Counted from the first letter of the stretch, positions 9,019 through 19,587 are shown. The stretch is 64,000 nucleotides of DNA from CAVQHY01 sp963712465 (GCA_963712465.1 CAVQHY010000010.1:124001-188000); one strand, 5' to 3'. Program-made: numbers and translations. The notes: generated by a model from the sequence alone, not told the origin.

Positions 9019-9038
<20 letters not shown>
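7143..9038 (-). CDS. glyS: Glycyl-tRNA synthetase beta subunit
   Basis: 631 residues, slightly shorter than the usual roughly 690. The beta subunit carries tRNA binding for the alpha2beta2 enzyme that charges tRNA-Gly. It begins with the family signature TLLFEIGCEELPADACREAA, has the internal motif GVSQGHRF, and ends with a DALR-type anticodon-binding domain (FFDEVLVMAEDERVRANRLR). It overlaps the glyQ 3' end by 20 bases. The WapI-like gene follows directly. Most Actinobacteria use a single-chain GlyRS, so the two-subunit form is informative about lineage. Confidence 0.95.
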
Positions 9039-9895
<857 letters not shown>

Positions 9896-9943
9896 CGCGT
9901 CCGACGATCCTACCGCCGTCGCTCGGCGACGCTGGGAAGCGGT

Positions 9944-10549
9944 CTAGGGCTTCTGCCCGAGGACCCCGTCGAGCAGCTCGCCGAGGTCGATCTTCCCGAT
10001 CAGATCCTGGAGCGTCGAACCGAGCAGGTCGCCGAGCTGGTCGGAATCGAGCCCGTCGAGGAGCCCGCCGAGATCGCCGCCCTGGATCTTCTCGATCAGG
10101 TCGCCGATCGTGAATCCGCCCTTGACGAGCAGGTCGACGGGTGCCCGCCTGACGACCTCGCGGAGGATGGTGGCCGGAAGGGCGCCCAGCGACCCCTGCT
10201 TCTCCGCGTCGTCGATCGCGCGGAGCAAGCCCGACCGGACCGCGCGGGCGATCGTCGGCTGATCCCATTGAATGTCGGCGCCTCCCTCGACGCTCGGCGC
10301 GAGCGAGAGAACGAGCTCCTCGCGCGTCGTCCCGAGGTCGCATGCCGCACCGTAGAGGCCCGAGAGGAAGATGCGCTGGATCGTCGGGTCGAGGCCCTTG
10401 CCCGGGAAGTCGGAGGTCGCTGTGCACGCGTCCTTCGACGTGGACTCGCCGTAGCTCGACGCGCCGCTTGCGAACTCGACCGCGATCAGCGCGACGGCTG
10501 CTGCCCCGAGCGCGGCGAGCGCTGCAACCGCTCCAGCACGACGGCTCAC
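9944..10549 (-). CDS. Membrane-anchored or secreted protein of unknown function
   Basis: 201 residues. One N-terminal hydrophobic segment (AGAVAALAALGAAAVALIAV) acts as anchor or signal, followed by an exported domain with two cysteines (DACTATSDF, GAACDLGTT) that could form a disulfide. The C-terminal quarter has short GDLLGSTLQDLIGKIDLGEL-type repeats of Gly-Asp-Leu-Leu. GTG 10549 overlaps the stop of the MFS gene by 4 bases (GTGA), so the two are translated together. I do not recognise a family. A partner or accessory protein of the transporter is a guess from coupling only. Confidence 0.6.
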   Translation of the reverse strand: MSRRAGAVAALAALGAAAVALIAVEFASGASSYGESTSKDACTATSDFPGKGLDPTIQRIFLSGLYGAACDLGTTREELVLSLAPSVEGGADIQWDQPTIARAVRSGLLRAIDDAEKQGSLGALPATILREVVRRAPVDLLVKGGFTIGDLIEKIQGGDLGGLLDGLDSDQLGDLLGSTLQDLIGKIDLGELLDGVLGQKP

Positions 10550-12036
10550 AGCGGCTCCCTCCTCAGGCGCGCGACCGTGACCGGCACGAGCGTCAGCAGG
10601 GCAAACAGCGCGGCCAGCGCATAGGAGGAACGGAAGCTCCTCGTGAGCACTGCCTCGATCGAGCCGAGGAGGTCGTCGCGGGTCGCCGTCACGGTCGGGT
10701 CGCCCGCGGCGCTGCTCGCATCGAAGGGCCCGGCGAGATCGGGGATCTTGCCCTCGGGCGTCTTCTCGAACTCGTCCCGTAGCGCAAGCGCGATCGGCAC
10801 CTTCTGGTCGAGCGGGATCGGCGCGTCCAGGATCACGGCGGTCGCGTTCAGGGTCGCCCGCTCGCCGCCCTGCTGGAGCTCGTGGGCGAGAAGCGGCGCG
10901 ATCGCGAGCAGCGCGAGCACGAGGCCGGCGTGGCGTGCTCCGACTGACGCCGTCCCGCGCCAGGCAAGTCCGGTCGTTCCCTCGACGGAGTCCCGTGTCA
11001 GCGGTGGGACGGCCAGCCCGAAGCCGGCGCCGCAGATCGCCAGCGCGAGGCCGGCGTACAGGGCGCTTGCATCCGGGAGAAACGCGAGCGCGATCAAACC
11101 GAGGGCGAGGAGAATCGCGCCGGCGACGATGTCGATCGTGCCCTCGAGCATCCGTGAGAGCGGACGGACGACCAGCGCCGCCACCGGGAGGGCGGTCACG
11201 ACGGCCGCTCCGGCCAGAGGGCCGAAGCTCCAGACGGTCACGACCATGAGGACTGCAAGGAAGAGCGCGCCCACGAGCGCGCCGAAAACGCACAGGAGCC
11301 CGAGGTTCGCCCAGAGCGTCCGCCCCCGCTCGGGGCGCACGCGCTCGACCGGCAGCGCGCGTACCGCTGGACTGAGGCCCGCGATCAGCGCCACGGCTGC
11401 GATTGGAGCCTGTGCGTAGAAGATCGCGCGCCAGTCGAAGACCTCGGTGAGAAGGCCTCCAAGCGCAGGGCCGAACGCCGCGCCGGCAGCGCCAGCGAGC
11501 GCCCACCAACCCCGGCCGCGCTTCACGGAGCCCGCGAGCGCGACGAGCAGAGGAAGCGACGCTGCGAGCAGGAGCGCAGCTCCGAGGCCCTGGACGCAGC
11601 GAAACGCGATCAGCGCGACGAGATCGCCGGCGGCGCCACAGCCGATCGAGGCGCCCAGGAAGACGGCGATTCCGGTGAGCGCGAGGAGGGGCGGTCGTAC
11701 GAGCCGCGTGACCGGGAGCAGCGCGAACGCGGCCAGCGCGACGACGAGGTTGTACCCCGTGATCACCCAGGAGACGCCGGGGATCGAGGTGTTGAAGTCG
11801 ACGTAGATCTCGGGCAGCGCCAGGACCACGATCGAGGAGTCGGCGAACGCAACAGCGACCGCGAGCGCGACCGCAACGGCGAGGAAGGTTCCCCACGGGC
11901 TCCGATCGGGCGGAGGCGGCGTGTACGGCTCCGGGAGGTTGCGGAGCGCCGGAGGGCCTCCGCGCAGTGCGGGAAGCGCTCCGGGCGTGTCGGGCTGGTT
12001 CGTCGGGGCGGGTACACCGCCCCGACGCGCCGGCAA
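10546..12036 (-). CDS. Major facilitator superfamily transporter (DHA2/EmrB-like)
   Basis: 496 residues with about twelve to fourteen predicted membrane helices. The first helix ends AFADSSIVVLALPEI, the pattern of proton-coupled multidrug exporters of the DHA2 group, followed by SWVITGYNLVVALAAFALLP. A soluble insert (about residues 400-460, including DQKVPIALALRDEFEKTPEG) separates the last helices, which is unusual for the group. The N-terminus is a proline-rich cytoplasmic tail. The start is TTG 12036; no better in-frame codon lies upstream. It is coupled to the anchored protein downstream. Substrate unknown. Confidence 0.75.
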   Translation of the reverse strand: MPARRGGVPAPTNQPDTPGALPALRGGPPALRNLPEPYTPPPPDRSPWGTFLAVAVALAVAVAFADSSIVVLALPEIYVDFNTSIPGVSWVITGYNLVVALAAFALLPVTRLVRPPLLALTGIAVFLGASIGCGAAGDLVALIAFRCVQGLGAALLLAASLPLLVALAGSVKRGRGWWALAGAAGAAFGPALGGLLTEVFDWRAIFYAQAPIAAVALIAGLSPAVRALPVERVRPERGRTLWANLGLLCVFGALVGALFLAVLMVVTVWSFGPLAGAAVVTALPVAALVVRPLSRMLEGTIDIVAGAILLALGLIALAFLPDASALYAGLALAICGAGFGLAVPPLTRDSVEGTTGLAWRGTASVGARHAGLVLALLAIAPLLAHELQQGGERATLNATAVILDAPIPLDQKVPIALALRDEFEKTPEGKIPDLAGPFDASSAAGDPTVTATRDDLLGSIEAVLTRSFRSSYALAALFALLTLVPVTVARLRREPL

Positions 12037-12115
12037 GTGCGTCGGTGTCGTGCTCCACGATTGGTCGCTCCACGGTACCCACCGCGGAAGATACTGACCC
12101 CGGAGCCTGGCCGGA

Positions 12116-12862
12116 TCAGCCGGCGGCGAGTGTCCGGAGGCGAAAGCCCCCGTGCGTCTCGTACGAGGACTCGATCACGCGGAGCGTGTCCCGCCGCCCG
12201 CGCTCTGTCGTGGGAGCCCCGTGCGCGTCGGCGAGCGACCGCTCGAGCAGGCCGCGCATGGCCTCGAAGCCGTCCGCCGAGACGGGGGTCGAGCCCGCGC
12301 GGCAAGCCTCGCACACGCTTCCTCCCGCCGCGGCCGAGAAGCCGACCAGGGGATCGTCTCGACCGCACGAAGCGCACCCGGCGAGATGGGGCAGGTAGCC
12401 GGCCAGCCACAGGAGCTTGAGCTGAAACGACAGCGCGAGCGCATCGAGTGCCGGCTGGGCCGGCAGCTCGACGGCGACCGAGTCGAGCAGGTCGAGGAAG
12501 CGGACGAGCGCATGGAATGCCTGCGTGTTGGCGTCGTGCTCGATGAAGAGACGGAGCATCGCCTCGAGCCCGATCTGGCCGACCGCGAGCCGGTAGCCGT
12601 CCGTGCGGATGGCGTCATGCGGGCGGATCAGGTCGGCACCGGTCACCGTCGCGAGCTCCCCGCGTCCGTCGTGGAGCAGGAGCTCGACGTGGCTGAACGG
12701 CTCCAGCCTGGCGCCGAAGCGGGAGCGCGTCCGGCGGGCTCCCTTGGCGATCGCGCCGCCCCGTCCGCGTTCGAGCGTGAAGAGATGGAGGATCCGGTCG
12801 GCCTCCCCGTATCGGATCGAGCGGAGAACGACGGCCTCCGTCTTCACGGTCCGGGAGCCCAT
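12116..12862 (-). CDS. recO: DNA repair protein RecO
   Basis: 248 residues. RecO loads RecA onto SSB-coated single-stranded DNA with RecR/RecF. The N-terminal OB fold begins VKTEAVVLRSIRYGEADRIL, the classic opening. A helical domain follows and then a zinc finger of the CASC...CEAC type near residues 170-195. ATG 12862 is chosen over GTG 12883 because family members begin just before TEAVVL and TACACT lies 6 bases upstream of the ATG. Upstream is the divergent glutaredoxin gene. Confidence 0.93.
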   Translation of the reverse strand: MGSRTVKTEAVVLRSIRYGEADRILHLFTLERGRGGAIAKGARRTRSRFGARLEPFSHVELLLHDGRGELATVTGADLIRPHDAIRTDGYRLAVGQIGLEAMLRLFIEHDANTQAFHALVRFLDLLDSVAVELPAQPALDALALSFQLKLLWLAGYLPHLAGCASCGRDDPLVGFSAAAGGSVCEACRAGSTPVSADGFEAMRGLLERSLADAHGAPTTERGRRDTLRVIESSYETHGGFRLRTLAAG

Positions 12863-12868
12863 CGGCCC

Positions 12869-12874
12869 AGTGTA
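12869..12874 (-). promoter_or_regulatory. -10 hexamer TACACT of recO
   Basis: TACACT ends 6 bases before ATG 12862, supporting a leaderless recO transcript and the shorter of two possible starts. Confidence 0.4.
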
Positions 12875-12920
12875 GTCGGGCACCCGGAATACCCCGCGTA
12901 AGCAGGGCGTTTATCGGTTC

Positions 12921-13202
12921 GTGGCCCGGATCCTGATGTACACGACCGACTGGTGCGGCTACTGCGATCGCGCCAGGCAGCTGCTCGACAGGCGTGGGCT
13001 CCCGTACGAAGAGGTCAGGATCGACGCGGACCCACGCTTCCGCCAGAGGCTCCTGGAGACGACCGGGGGCTGGACGGTGCCGCAGATCGTGATCGACGAC
13101 GAGCCGATTGGCGGCTACACGGAGCTGGCGGCACTCGACCGGGCCGGAGCATTCGACGAGCTCGCCGCCGTCGCGCCCGCAGACGCGGCTCGTACGGGCT
13201 GA
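12921..13202 (+). CDS. Glutaredoxin-like thiol-disulfide oxidoreductase
   Basis: 93 residues. A small cytoplasmic redox protein with a thioredoxin fold. The active-site pair is in TTDWCGYCDRAR, and the glutathione or mycothiol contact region shows as TVPQIVIDDEPIGGYTEL with the cis-proline. A CGYC rather than CPYC site is common in actinobacterial mycoredoxin-like proteins, so the partner could be mycothiol; this is inference. Start GTG 12921. A strong hairpin follows the stop, shared with the converging fpg gene. Confidence 0.88.
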   Translation: MARILMYTTDWCGYCDRARQLLDRRGLPYEEVRIDADPRFRQRLLETTGGWTVPQIVIDDEPIGGYTELAALDRAGAFDELAAVAPADAARTG

Positions 13203-13241
13203 AGCCGGCCACCCGCTACCCCGCGGCGACGAGCCCCGGGC

Positions 13242-13271
13242 GAGGGCACGCCAAACCGCAGTCGTGCCCTC
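13242..13271. terminator. Bidirectional hairpin between glutaredoxin and fpg
   Basis: GAGGGCACG (13242-13250) and CGTGCCCTC (13263-13271) form a perfect 9-base-pair stem with a 12-base loop, between two converging genes. No U-tract follows in either direction. Confidence 0.55.
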
Positions 13272-13282
13272 AGCCCCGCCCT

Positions 13283-13393
13283 TGGGTGGGGAAGACCACC
13301 CACCACCCGCTTCGAGCGTATCGCGATCGAACGCAGCGAATGCGCGCGACCGTGTGCCGATTGCGCGCGGTTCGTGTCAGGATCGTGTCGGAC
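13283..13393 (+). repeat. Intergenic repeat: CCACCC hairpin, CGCTTCGAGCGTA box, GTGTCA motif
   Basis: In order: TGGGTGG/CCACCCA hairpin (13283-13302), the palindromic box CGCTTCGAGCGTA (13308-13320), then GTGTCAGGATCGTGTCGGAC (13374-13393). The same three parts in the same order are found on the minus strand at 20807-20925 and 32060-32133; the last two recur at 62534-62586. It occupies the gap before fpg. Confidence 0.6.
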
Positions 13394-13418
13394 GCCTGGC
13401 GGAGCCGACGCGCAATGC

Positions 13419-14255
13419 TCACTCCGACCCCTCCAGGGACTGACAGCTCGGGCAGTACCACGTCCCACGACCCGCGACGCGGGTCTTCTCGATCGGTGTG
13501 CCGCAGCGTAGGCACGGCTCGCCGTCGCGCCCGTAGACCTTGAACTCGTGCTGCATGCGGCCGCTGCCGCCCGACGGGTCCCGGTAGTCGCGCAGCGTCG
13601 CCCCCTGCCCCTCCACTCCCGCACGCAACGCCGCCCGGATGCCGCGTCGCAGCGCAGCGATCTCCTCGGGGGCGAGCTCGCCCGCGGGTCGCCGCGGGTG
13701 GATACGCGCACGCCACAACGCCTCGTCGGCGTAGATGTTCCCGACGCCCGCCACGGTCCTCTGGTCGAGGACGGCCGCCTTGACCGGCGCGCGCCGGCCC
13801 GAGAGCGCGGCCGAAAGCCGGCGGGTCGTGAACGCTGCTTCGAGCGGCTCCGGGCCGAGGCGGTCGGCGACGTAGCGCGCTGCGTCGGTGCTCTCGAGGA
13901 GGATCCAGGTGCCGAAGCGCCGCACGTCCCGGTACGCCAGCTCGGAGCCGTCGTCGAGGCGCACGATCGCCCGACGATGCGGATCGTCCGGGAGCCCGCC
14001 GCGCCGATGGAGCAGGCTGCCCGTCATCCGGAGGTGGACGAGCAGCCGGCGGCCGCTCTCGAACGCGACGATCAGGTACTTGCCGCGCCTGCACACGTCC
14101 GCAACGCGCTCACCCTCGAGCTCGGTGGCGACCAGCTCGGGAGCCTCCGGCCGCGTCAGCCGGGAGTCGAGGATTCTCACCTGCTCGAACCGCCGCCCCC
14201 GCAGCTCAGGCTCGAGCAGCGAGCGGATCGTCTCGACCTCCGGCAGCTCCGGCAC
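13419..14255 (-). CDS. mutM: Formamidopyrimidine-DNA glycosylase
   Basis: 278 residues. Excises 8-oxoguanine and formamidopyrimidines, then nicks the abasic site. The catalytic N-terminus PELPEVETI is intact (Pro after Met as nucleophile, Glu next), the conserved lysine is in GRRAPVKAAVLDQ, the helix-two-turn-helix in VAGVGNIYADEALW, and the C-terminal zinc finger has CLRCGTPIEK...CPSCQ. GTG 14255 follows GGAGG about 6 bases upstream. A TAGGTT hexamer overlapping the deoA stop codon lies just before, so it may have its own promoter inside the deo transcript. Confidence 0.95.
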   Translation of the reverse strand: MPELPEVETIRSLLEPELRGRRFEQVRILDSRLTRPEAPELVATELEGERVADVCRRGKYLIVAFESGRRLLVHLRMTGSLLHRRGGLPDDPHRRAIVRLDDGSELAYRDVRRFGTWILLESTDAARYVADRLGPEPLEAAFTTRRLSAALSGRRAPVKAAVLDQRTVAGVGNIYADEALWRARIHPRRPAGELAPEEIAALRRGIRAALRAGVEGQGATLRDYRDPSGGSGRMQHEFKVYGRDGEPCLRCGTPIEKTRVAGRGTWYCPSCQSLEGSE

Positions 14256-14270
14256 AGCCAGCCTCCGAAC

Positions 14271-15563
<1,293 letters not shown>

Positions 15564-15585
15564 GGCGAGAGAGCGCCGCCGCCCG

Positions 15586-16752
15586 TCACGGCTCGACGAT
15601 CGGCCGGCCGGGAAGCGCGCGTGGAGCCGCCCGCCCCCCGAACCACGCGTTCACCGTGGCGCCGACGTCGGCAAACTCGCCCTCGTGGATCTGGCCGGCT
15701 GCGTTTCGGCCCTCGACATAGCAGAGGAGCAGGGCGTGCTCGCGCGAGTGGTCCGTGGACGGGGTCGTCGGGTCGCAGCCGTGGTCGGAGGTGAGCACGA
15801 AGAGATCACCGGGCCGGAGCGCGCCGAGCAGGTCGAAGAGCCTGCGGTCGAAGTCCTGCAGGCAGCGGTGGAAGTTCTCGGGGTCGTTGCGGTGCCCCCA
15901 GAGCTGGTCGGTCTCCACGAGGTTGACGAACACGAGCCCGCTCTCGAGCTCGCCGAGGAGCGTCTCGGTCTGGACGATCCCGTCGACGTTCGACTTCGTC
16001 CGATGGGCGTGGTCGACGTCGACACCGGCGAAGATGTCGCTGATCTTGCCGACCCCGTGAACCTCCGCCCCGGTCTCCCGCACCAGCGTCAGGTAGTTCG
16101 GCTGTCGCGGGGCAAGCGACCAGTCATGTCGGTTGGGCGTGCGCGTGAAGTTGCCCGGCTCACCGGTGAAGGGGCGCGCGATCACCCGACCGACCGCATG
16201 CTTTCCCGTCAGGATCTCGCGCGCGCTCGCGCAGGCCGCATAGAGCTCCTCGAGGGGGATCGTCTCCTCGTGCGCGGCCACCTGGAAGACCGAGTCCGCC
16301 GACGTGTAGACGATCCACTTGCCGGTCCGCTGGTGCTGCTCGCCGAGCTGCTGGATGATCTCGGTGCCCGAGGCCGCCCGGTTGCCGAGGACGCCGCGGC
16401 CGGTGCGGTGCATGAACTCCTCGATCACGTCGAACGGGAACCCGTGCGGATACGTCGGCAGCGCCTGCGGCGTGACGATGCCCATCAGCTCCCAGTGACC
16501 GGTCATCGTGTCCTTTCCCTTCGACCGCTCGACCAGTCGACCGGCGACGGCGGGTGCGCCCGGCTGCGGCGGGCAGCCTTCGAGGGGCTCGACGTTGCCG
16601 AGCCCGAGAGCCTCGAGGCTGGGCAGATCGAGGCCCCCGACCGCGCGGGCGACGTTGCCCAGGGTGTCGGATCCCTCGTCTCCGTACTCCGCCGCGTCCG
16701 GCAGCGCCCCGGCCCCGACCGCGTCGAGCACGATGACGCAGGCGCGCGGCAT
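15586..16752 (-). CDS. deoB: Phosphopentomutase
   Basis: 388 residues, normal length. Alkaline-phosphatase-fold enzyme using two Mn ions to convert (deoxy)ribose 1-phosphate to the 5-phosphate. Metal ligands visible: the N-terminal VLDAVGAGALPDA Asp and the C-terminal VLTSDHGCDPTTPSTDHSRE block. The phospho-acceptor threonine lies in KGKDTMTGHWELMG. It is the first gene of the deoB-deoA pair and shares a 20-base divergent promoter region with a small membrane gene. Confidence 0.97.
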   Translation of the reverse strand: MPRACVIVLDAVGAGALPDAAEYGDEGSDTLGNVARAVGGLDLPSLEALGLGNVEPLEGCPPQPGAPAVAGRLVERSKGKDTMTGHWELMGIVTPQALPTYPHGFPFDVIEEFMHRTGRGVLGNRAASGTEIIQQLGEQHQRTGKWIVYTSADSVFQVAAHEETIPLEELYAACASAREILTGKHAVGRVIARPFTGEPGNFTRTPNRHDWSLAPRQPNYLTLVRETGAEVHGVGKISDIFAGVDVDHAHRTKSNVDGIVQTETLLGELESGLVFVNLVETDQLWGHRNDPENFHRCLQDFDRRLFDLLGALRPGDLFVLTSDHGCDPTTPSTDHSREHALLLCYVEGRNAAGQIHEGEFADVGATVNAWFGGRAAPRALPGRPIVEP

Positions 16753-16757
16753 ACGGC

Positions 16758-16764
16758 TATTCTA
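16758..16764. promoter_or_regulatory. Overlapping divergent -10 elements (TATTCT plus / TAGAAT minus)
   Basis: TATTCT at 16758-16763 reads toward the small membrane gene (ATG 16773, 9 bases away). TAGAAT at 16764-16759 reads toward deoB (ATG 16752, 6 bases away). The two -10 boxes share five bases, so only one polymerase can bind at a time and both mRNAs would be nearly leaderless. Confidence 0.5.
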
Positions 16765-16772
16765 CGTCCGGC

Positions 16773-16922
16773 ATGGACACTGTCCTCGGGCTCTTCGGCG
16801 TCGTCATCTGGATCGTCCTCACGATCGGCCTCGCAGCCGGTGTCACGTATGTCGTCGTCAAGTTCCTGCCCGGGGGCGAGAAGCCCGACGAGCCCGCGGC
16901 CGACGCGCCCACGGCGTCCTAG
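16773..16922 (+). CDS. 49-residue single-helix membrane protein
   Basis: MDTVLGLFGVV opens a single hydrophobic helix (VVIWIVLTIGLAAGVTYVVV), followed by a short charged tail (KFLPGGEKPDEPAADAPTAS). It has a -10 box 9 bases upstream, divergent from deoB, and ends 21 bases before the converging alanine dehydrogenase gene. No family recognised. Codon use and the clean helix-plus-tail layout resemble short actinobacterial membrane proteins rather than noise. Confidence 0.5.
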   Translation: MDTVLGLFGVVIWIVLTIGLAAGVTYVVVKFLPGGEKPDEPAADAPTAS

Positions 16923-16943
16923 CGCGCGGCGATACCTCGCGAC

Positions 16944-18059
16944 TCAGACCGGCAGCAGCTCTTCGAGCGGCCGGTACTCGAGACCGTGCGCCTCCGCAAC
17001 GGCCTGATACGCGATCTCGCCGGCGACGACGTTGACCCCCTTCGCAAGGCTCGGATCGCGCGCGATCGCCTCGCGCAGGCCGAGGTCTGCGATCGCCTCG
17101 ATGTAGGGCAGCGTCACGTTCGTGAGCGCCTTCGTCGAGCTGATCGGCACGGCGCCCGGCATGTTCGCGACGCAGTAGTGCACGATCTCGTCGACCTCGA
17201 AGACGGGGTCCGAGTGCGTCGTCGGGCGCGACGTCTCGAAGCAGCCGCCCTGGTCGATGGCGACGTCCACGAGCACGGCGCCCGGCTTCATCAGGCGCAG
17301 CATCGGACGCGTGACGAGCTTCGGAGCGCGGGCCCCGGGTACGAGGACGGCGCCGATGACCATGTCGGCGTCGGTGATCACCTCCTCGATCTGGAGCTGG
17401 TTCGACATCGCGAGCGTGATCCGACCGTCGAGCATCATCTCGAGGTCGCGCATTCTCGGCACGGACCGGTCGAGAACCCAGACGTCCGCCCGCATCCCCA
17501 CGGCGATCAGCGCAGCGTTGTAGCCGACGATTCCCCCGCCGAGGACGACGACCTTGGCCGGGGGCACCCCGGGCACGCCGCCGAGAAGCATGCCGCGCCC
17601 GCCCGCGGGCTTCTCGAGCGCCCAGGCGCCCATCTGCGTGGCGAGGCGCCCGGCGACCTCGCTCATCGGCGCGAGCAGGGGCAGCCGGTGGTCGGGAGTC
17701 TCGACCGTCTCGTAGGCGACGCACGTCGCGCCGCTCGCGAGCAGCGCCCGCGTCTGAGGCAGATCCGCGGCGAGATGGAGATAGGTGAAGAGGACGACGT
17801 GCTCGTGGATCCGCGCGTACTCGGGCTCGATCGGCTCCTTCACCTTGAGCACGAGCTCTGCGGTCGCCCAGACCTCGTCCACCGTGCCCATCCGGGCGCC
17901 GGCCGCGACGTACGCCTCGTCGGGGAATGCGCTGCCGAGGCCGGCGCCGTCCTCGATCAGCACCTCGTGGCCACGGGCGGTGAGCTCGCGGGCACCGGCA
18001 GGGGTCAGAGCGACCCGGTACTCGTCCGGCTTGATCTCCCTGGGGACGCTGATCCGCAA
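16944..18059 (-). CDS. ald: Alanine dehydrogenase
   Basis: 371 residues, the standard length. Reversibly converts L-alanine and NAD to pyruvate and ammonia. The N-terminus RISVPREIKPDEYRVALTP is the family signature, with substrate Arg and Lys; the catalytic-domain block is FTYLHLAADLPQTRALL, and the nucleotide fold is VVVLGGGIVGYNAALIAVGM. TTG 18059 is the only sensible start, with TATCGT about 9 bases upstream as a possible -10. With ppdK in the same genome, pyruvate and PEP pools are linked, but the genes are not adjacent. Confidence 0.96.
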   Translation of the reverse strand: MRISVPREIKPDEYRVALTPAGARELTARGHEVLIEDGAGLGSAFPDEAYVAAGARMGTVDEVWATAELVLKVKEPIEPEYARIHEHVVLFTYLHLAADLPQTRALLASGATCVAYETVETPDHRLPLLAPMSEVAGRLATQMGAWALEKPAGGRGMLLGGVPGVPPAKVVVLGGGIVGYNAALIAVGMRADVWVLDRSVPRMRDLEMMLDGRITLAMSNQLQIEEVITDADMVIGAVLVPGARAPKLVTRPMLRLMKPGAVLVDVAIDQGGCFETSRPTTHSDPVFEVDEIVHYCVANMPGAVPISSTKALTNVTLPYIEAIADLGLREAIARDPSLAKGVNVVAGEIAYQAVAEAHGLEYRPLEELLPV

Positions 18060-18109
18060 GGCGGCGCAACGATAGCGCCGGCACCGCCCGACGCGCCGGC
18101 CGACAGCTC

Positions 18110-18613
18110 TCAGACGGCCCGCTCGCGCAGGTACAGCAGCAGCCCGACGAGCGTCTTGGCGTCCTGTACGTCGCCGAGCAGCTCCGGAACGTCTCGCGCC
18201 GGGACGAGCACCACCTCCACCTCCTCGTCGGCCTCGAGCGCCTGAGCTCCCGGCTCGACGGCCTGCGCGAAGAAGACGTGCATGAGCTCCGTGCAGAAGC
18301 CCGGCGCGCTGAAGAACTGCGGCCCAGCGCTCCACTCGCCGCCGTGGAAACCGGTCTCCTCTGCGAGTTCGCGCTGCGCGGCGGCGAGCGGCTCCTCTCC
18401 AGCGTCGAGCGTTCCCGCAGGCAGTTCGAGCAGCTCGCGCCTGACGGCCTGCCGGGGTTGGCGCACCAGCACGATCCTTCCCTCCGCCTCGGTCGCGACC
18501 ACGACGACGGCGCCCGGATGCTCGATCACCTCCCGCTCGACGTCCCCCCATTGCTCGATCACGAGCGAGATCACCCGCCCTCGATAGATCGAACGGGCCG
18601 AGTCGGGCTTCAC
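18110..18613 (-). CDS. NUDIX hydrolase, ADP-ribose pyrophosphatase type
   Basis: 167 residues. The NUDIX box is complete: GTLDAGEEPLAAAQRELAEE followed by TGFHGG. N-terminal strands (YRGRVISLVIEQW) match the ADP-ribose pyrophosphatase subfamily. GTG 18613 overlaps the DUF3866 stop by 4 bases. In mycobacteria a NUDIX gene also follows pyrG, so this is conserved context. Confidence 0.9.
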   Translation of the reverse strand: MKPDSARSIYRGRVISLVIEQWGDVEREVIEHPGAVVVVATEAEGRIVLVRQPRQAVRRELLELPAGTLDAGEEPLAAAQRELAEETGFHGGEWSAGPQFFSAPGFCTELMHVFFAQAVEPGAQALEADEEVEVVLVPARDVPELLGDVQDAKTLVGLLLYLRERAV

Positions 18614-19587
18614 GAGAGCCGCCCGCGCGCAAGCCGGCCGGCCGCGAACGCGGCGGCGAAGAACCACGGATCCTCGACGGGACCACGACCCATGTGCGAG
18701 AGCGGGAGGCCCGCGCACGCGCCCTCCCAGCCGGCGACGTCGACGAGCTCGACCTCGATGTCCTCGGGCGGGGCCAGCCCGAGAGGCCAGGCGACGGTCA
18801 CGGGCCCGAGCGCCAGCCCGAGGATCGTGCGCGTGTGGTGCGAGAGCCCCTGATGGCGATCGCGTAGATCGGCGTCCGAGACGCGCGGTGCGACGATCGG
18901 CGCACCGCCGAGAGCGACGGCCACGTTCGCCGCATCCGCGGCCGCGACGCCACCGTGCCCGAGCGCAGTGCCCGTACCGACGATGCCCGGGCCGAGCGCG
19001 CAGATGACCGCGTCTGCGCCGACGGACGCAGACCACGCGAGCGCCGAGGGGAGCGACACGCAGGCGACGTCGCCGCCCAGCACCGCGTCCGGGGCGACGG
19101 CAGCGGCGAGGTAGCCGCGGTCCCGGAGGAGCCGGACGGCGTCGGAGAGCGGCAGGGGCAAGGCCCCGCCAGACAGCTGCACGTAGACCACCTTGCGATC
19201 GACGCCGAGCGCGGCGCACACCGGTGCGACCTGGCTGTGGAGCGAGCAGCAGACAACCGGCGTGCCGTTCAGCCGCTCGAGCGTGAGCTCCTCCTCTTCC
19301 GCGTGTCGGGTTGCGTGCTGAAGTGGGGTGTACGGAAGCTTCATCACGTGGCCACCGGGCTCGGGAGGTCGGTCGAGACCGCGCGTGAGATTCGCGTAGA
19401 GCACGTCGAACCCGCCCGACCCGAGCCCGAGCTCGACCGCCTGCGTGTTGACCAGCACGTCGTCCGCCACCGCGACGGGCCCGGTGAGGGTCGGGTACGC
19501 GATGCACGGGCGGCCGTCGACCTGCAGCCGAACAAGCCCGTGCAGCCGCTCCTGCACGCCGCTGACCGTCCCCCGGCGCAGACTCAG
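18610..19587 (-). CDS. DUF3866 family protein
   Basis: About 325 residues. The DUF3866 pattern is clear: SLRRGTVSGVQERL, VNTQAVELGLGSGGFDVLYA, VVCCSLHSQVAPVCAAL, GTGTALGHGGVAAADAANVA. Function unknown. The family start would be the SLRRGTV segment; the only codon there is CTG 19587, forming a CTGA overlap with the M20 peptidase stop. The next ordinary codon, GTG 19557, would remove the conserved opening. Neighbours M20 peptidase and NUDIX hydrolase are joined by 4-base overlaps, so the three are one translational unit. Confidence 0.8.
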   Translation of the reverse strand: MSLRRGTVSGVQERLHGLVRLQVDGRPCIAYPTLTGPVAVADDVLVNTQAVELGLGSGGFDVLYANLTRGLDRPPEPGGHVMKLPYTPLQHATRHAEEEELTLERLNGTPVVCCSLHSQVAPVCAALGVDRKVVYVQLSGGALPLPLSDAVRLLRDRGYLAAAVAPDAVLGGDVACVSLPSALAWSASVGADAVICALGPGIVGTGTALGHGGVAAADAANVAVALGGAPIVAPRVSDADLRDRHQGLSHHTRTILGLALGPVTVAWPLGLAPPEDIEVELVDVAGWEGACAGLPLSHMGRGPVEDPWFFAAAFAAGRLARGRLS

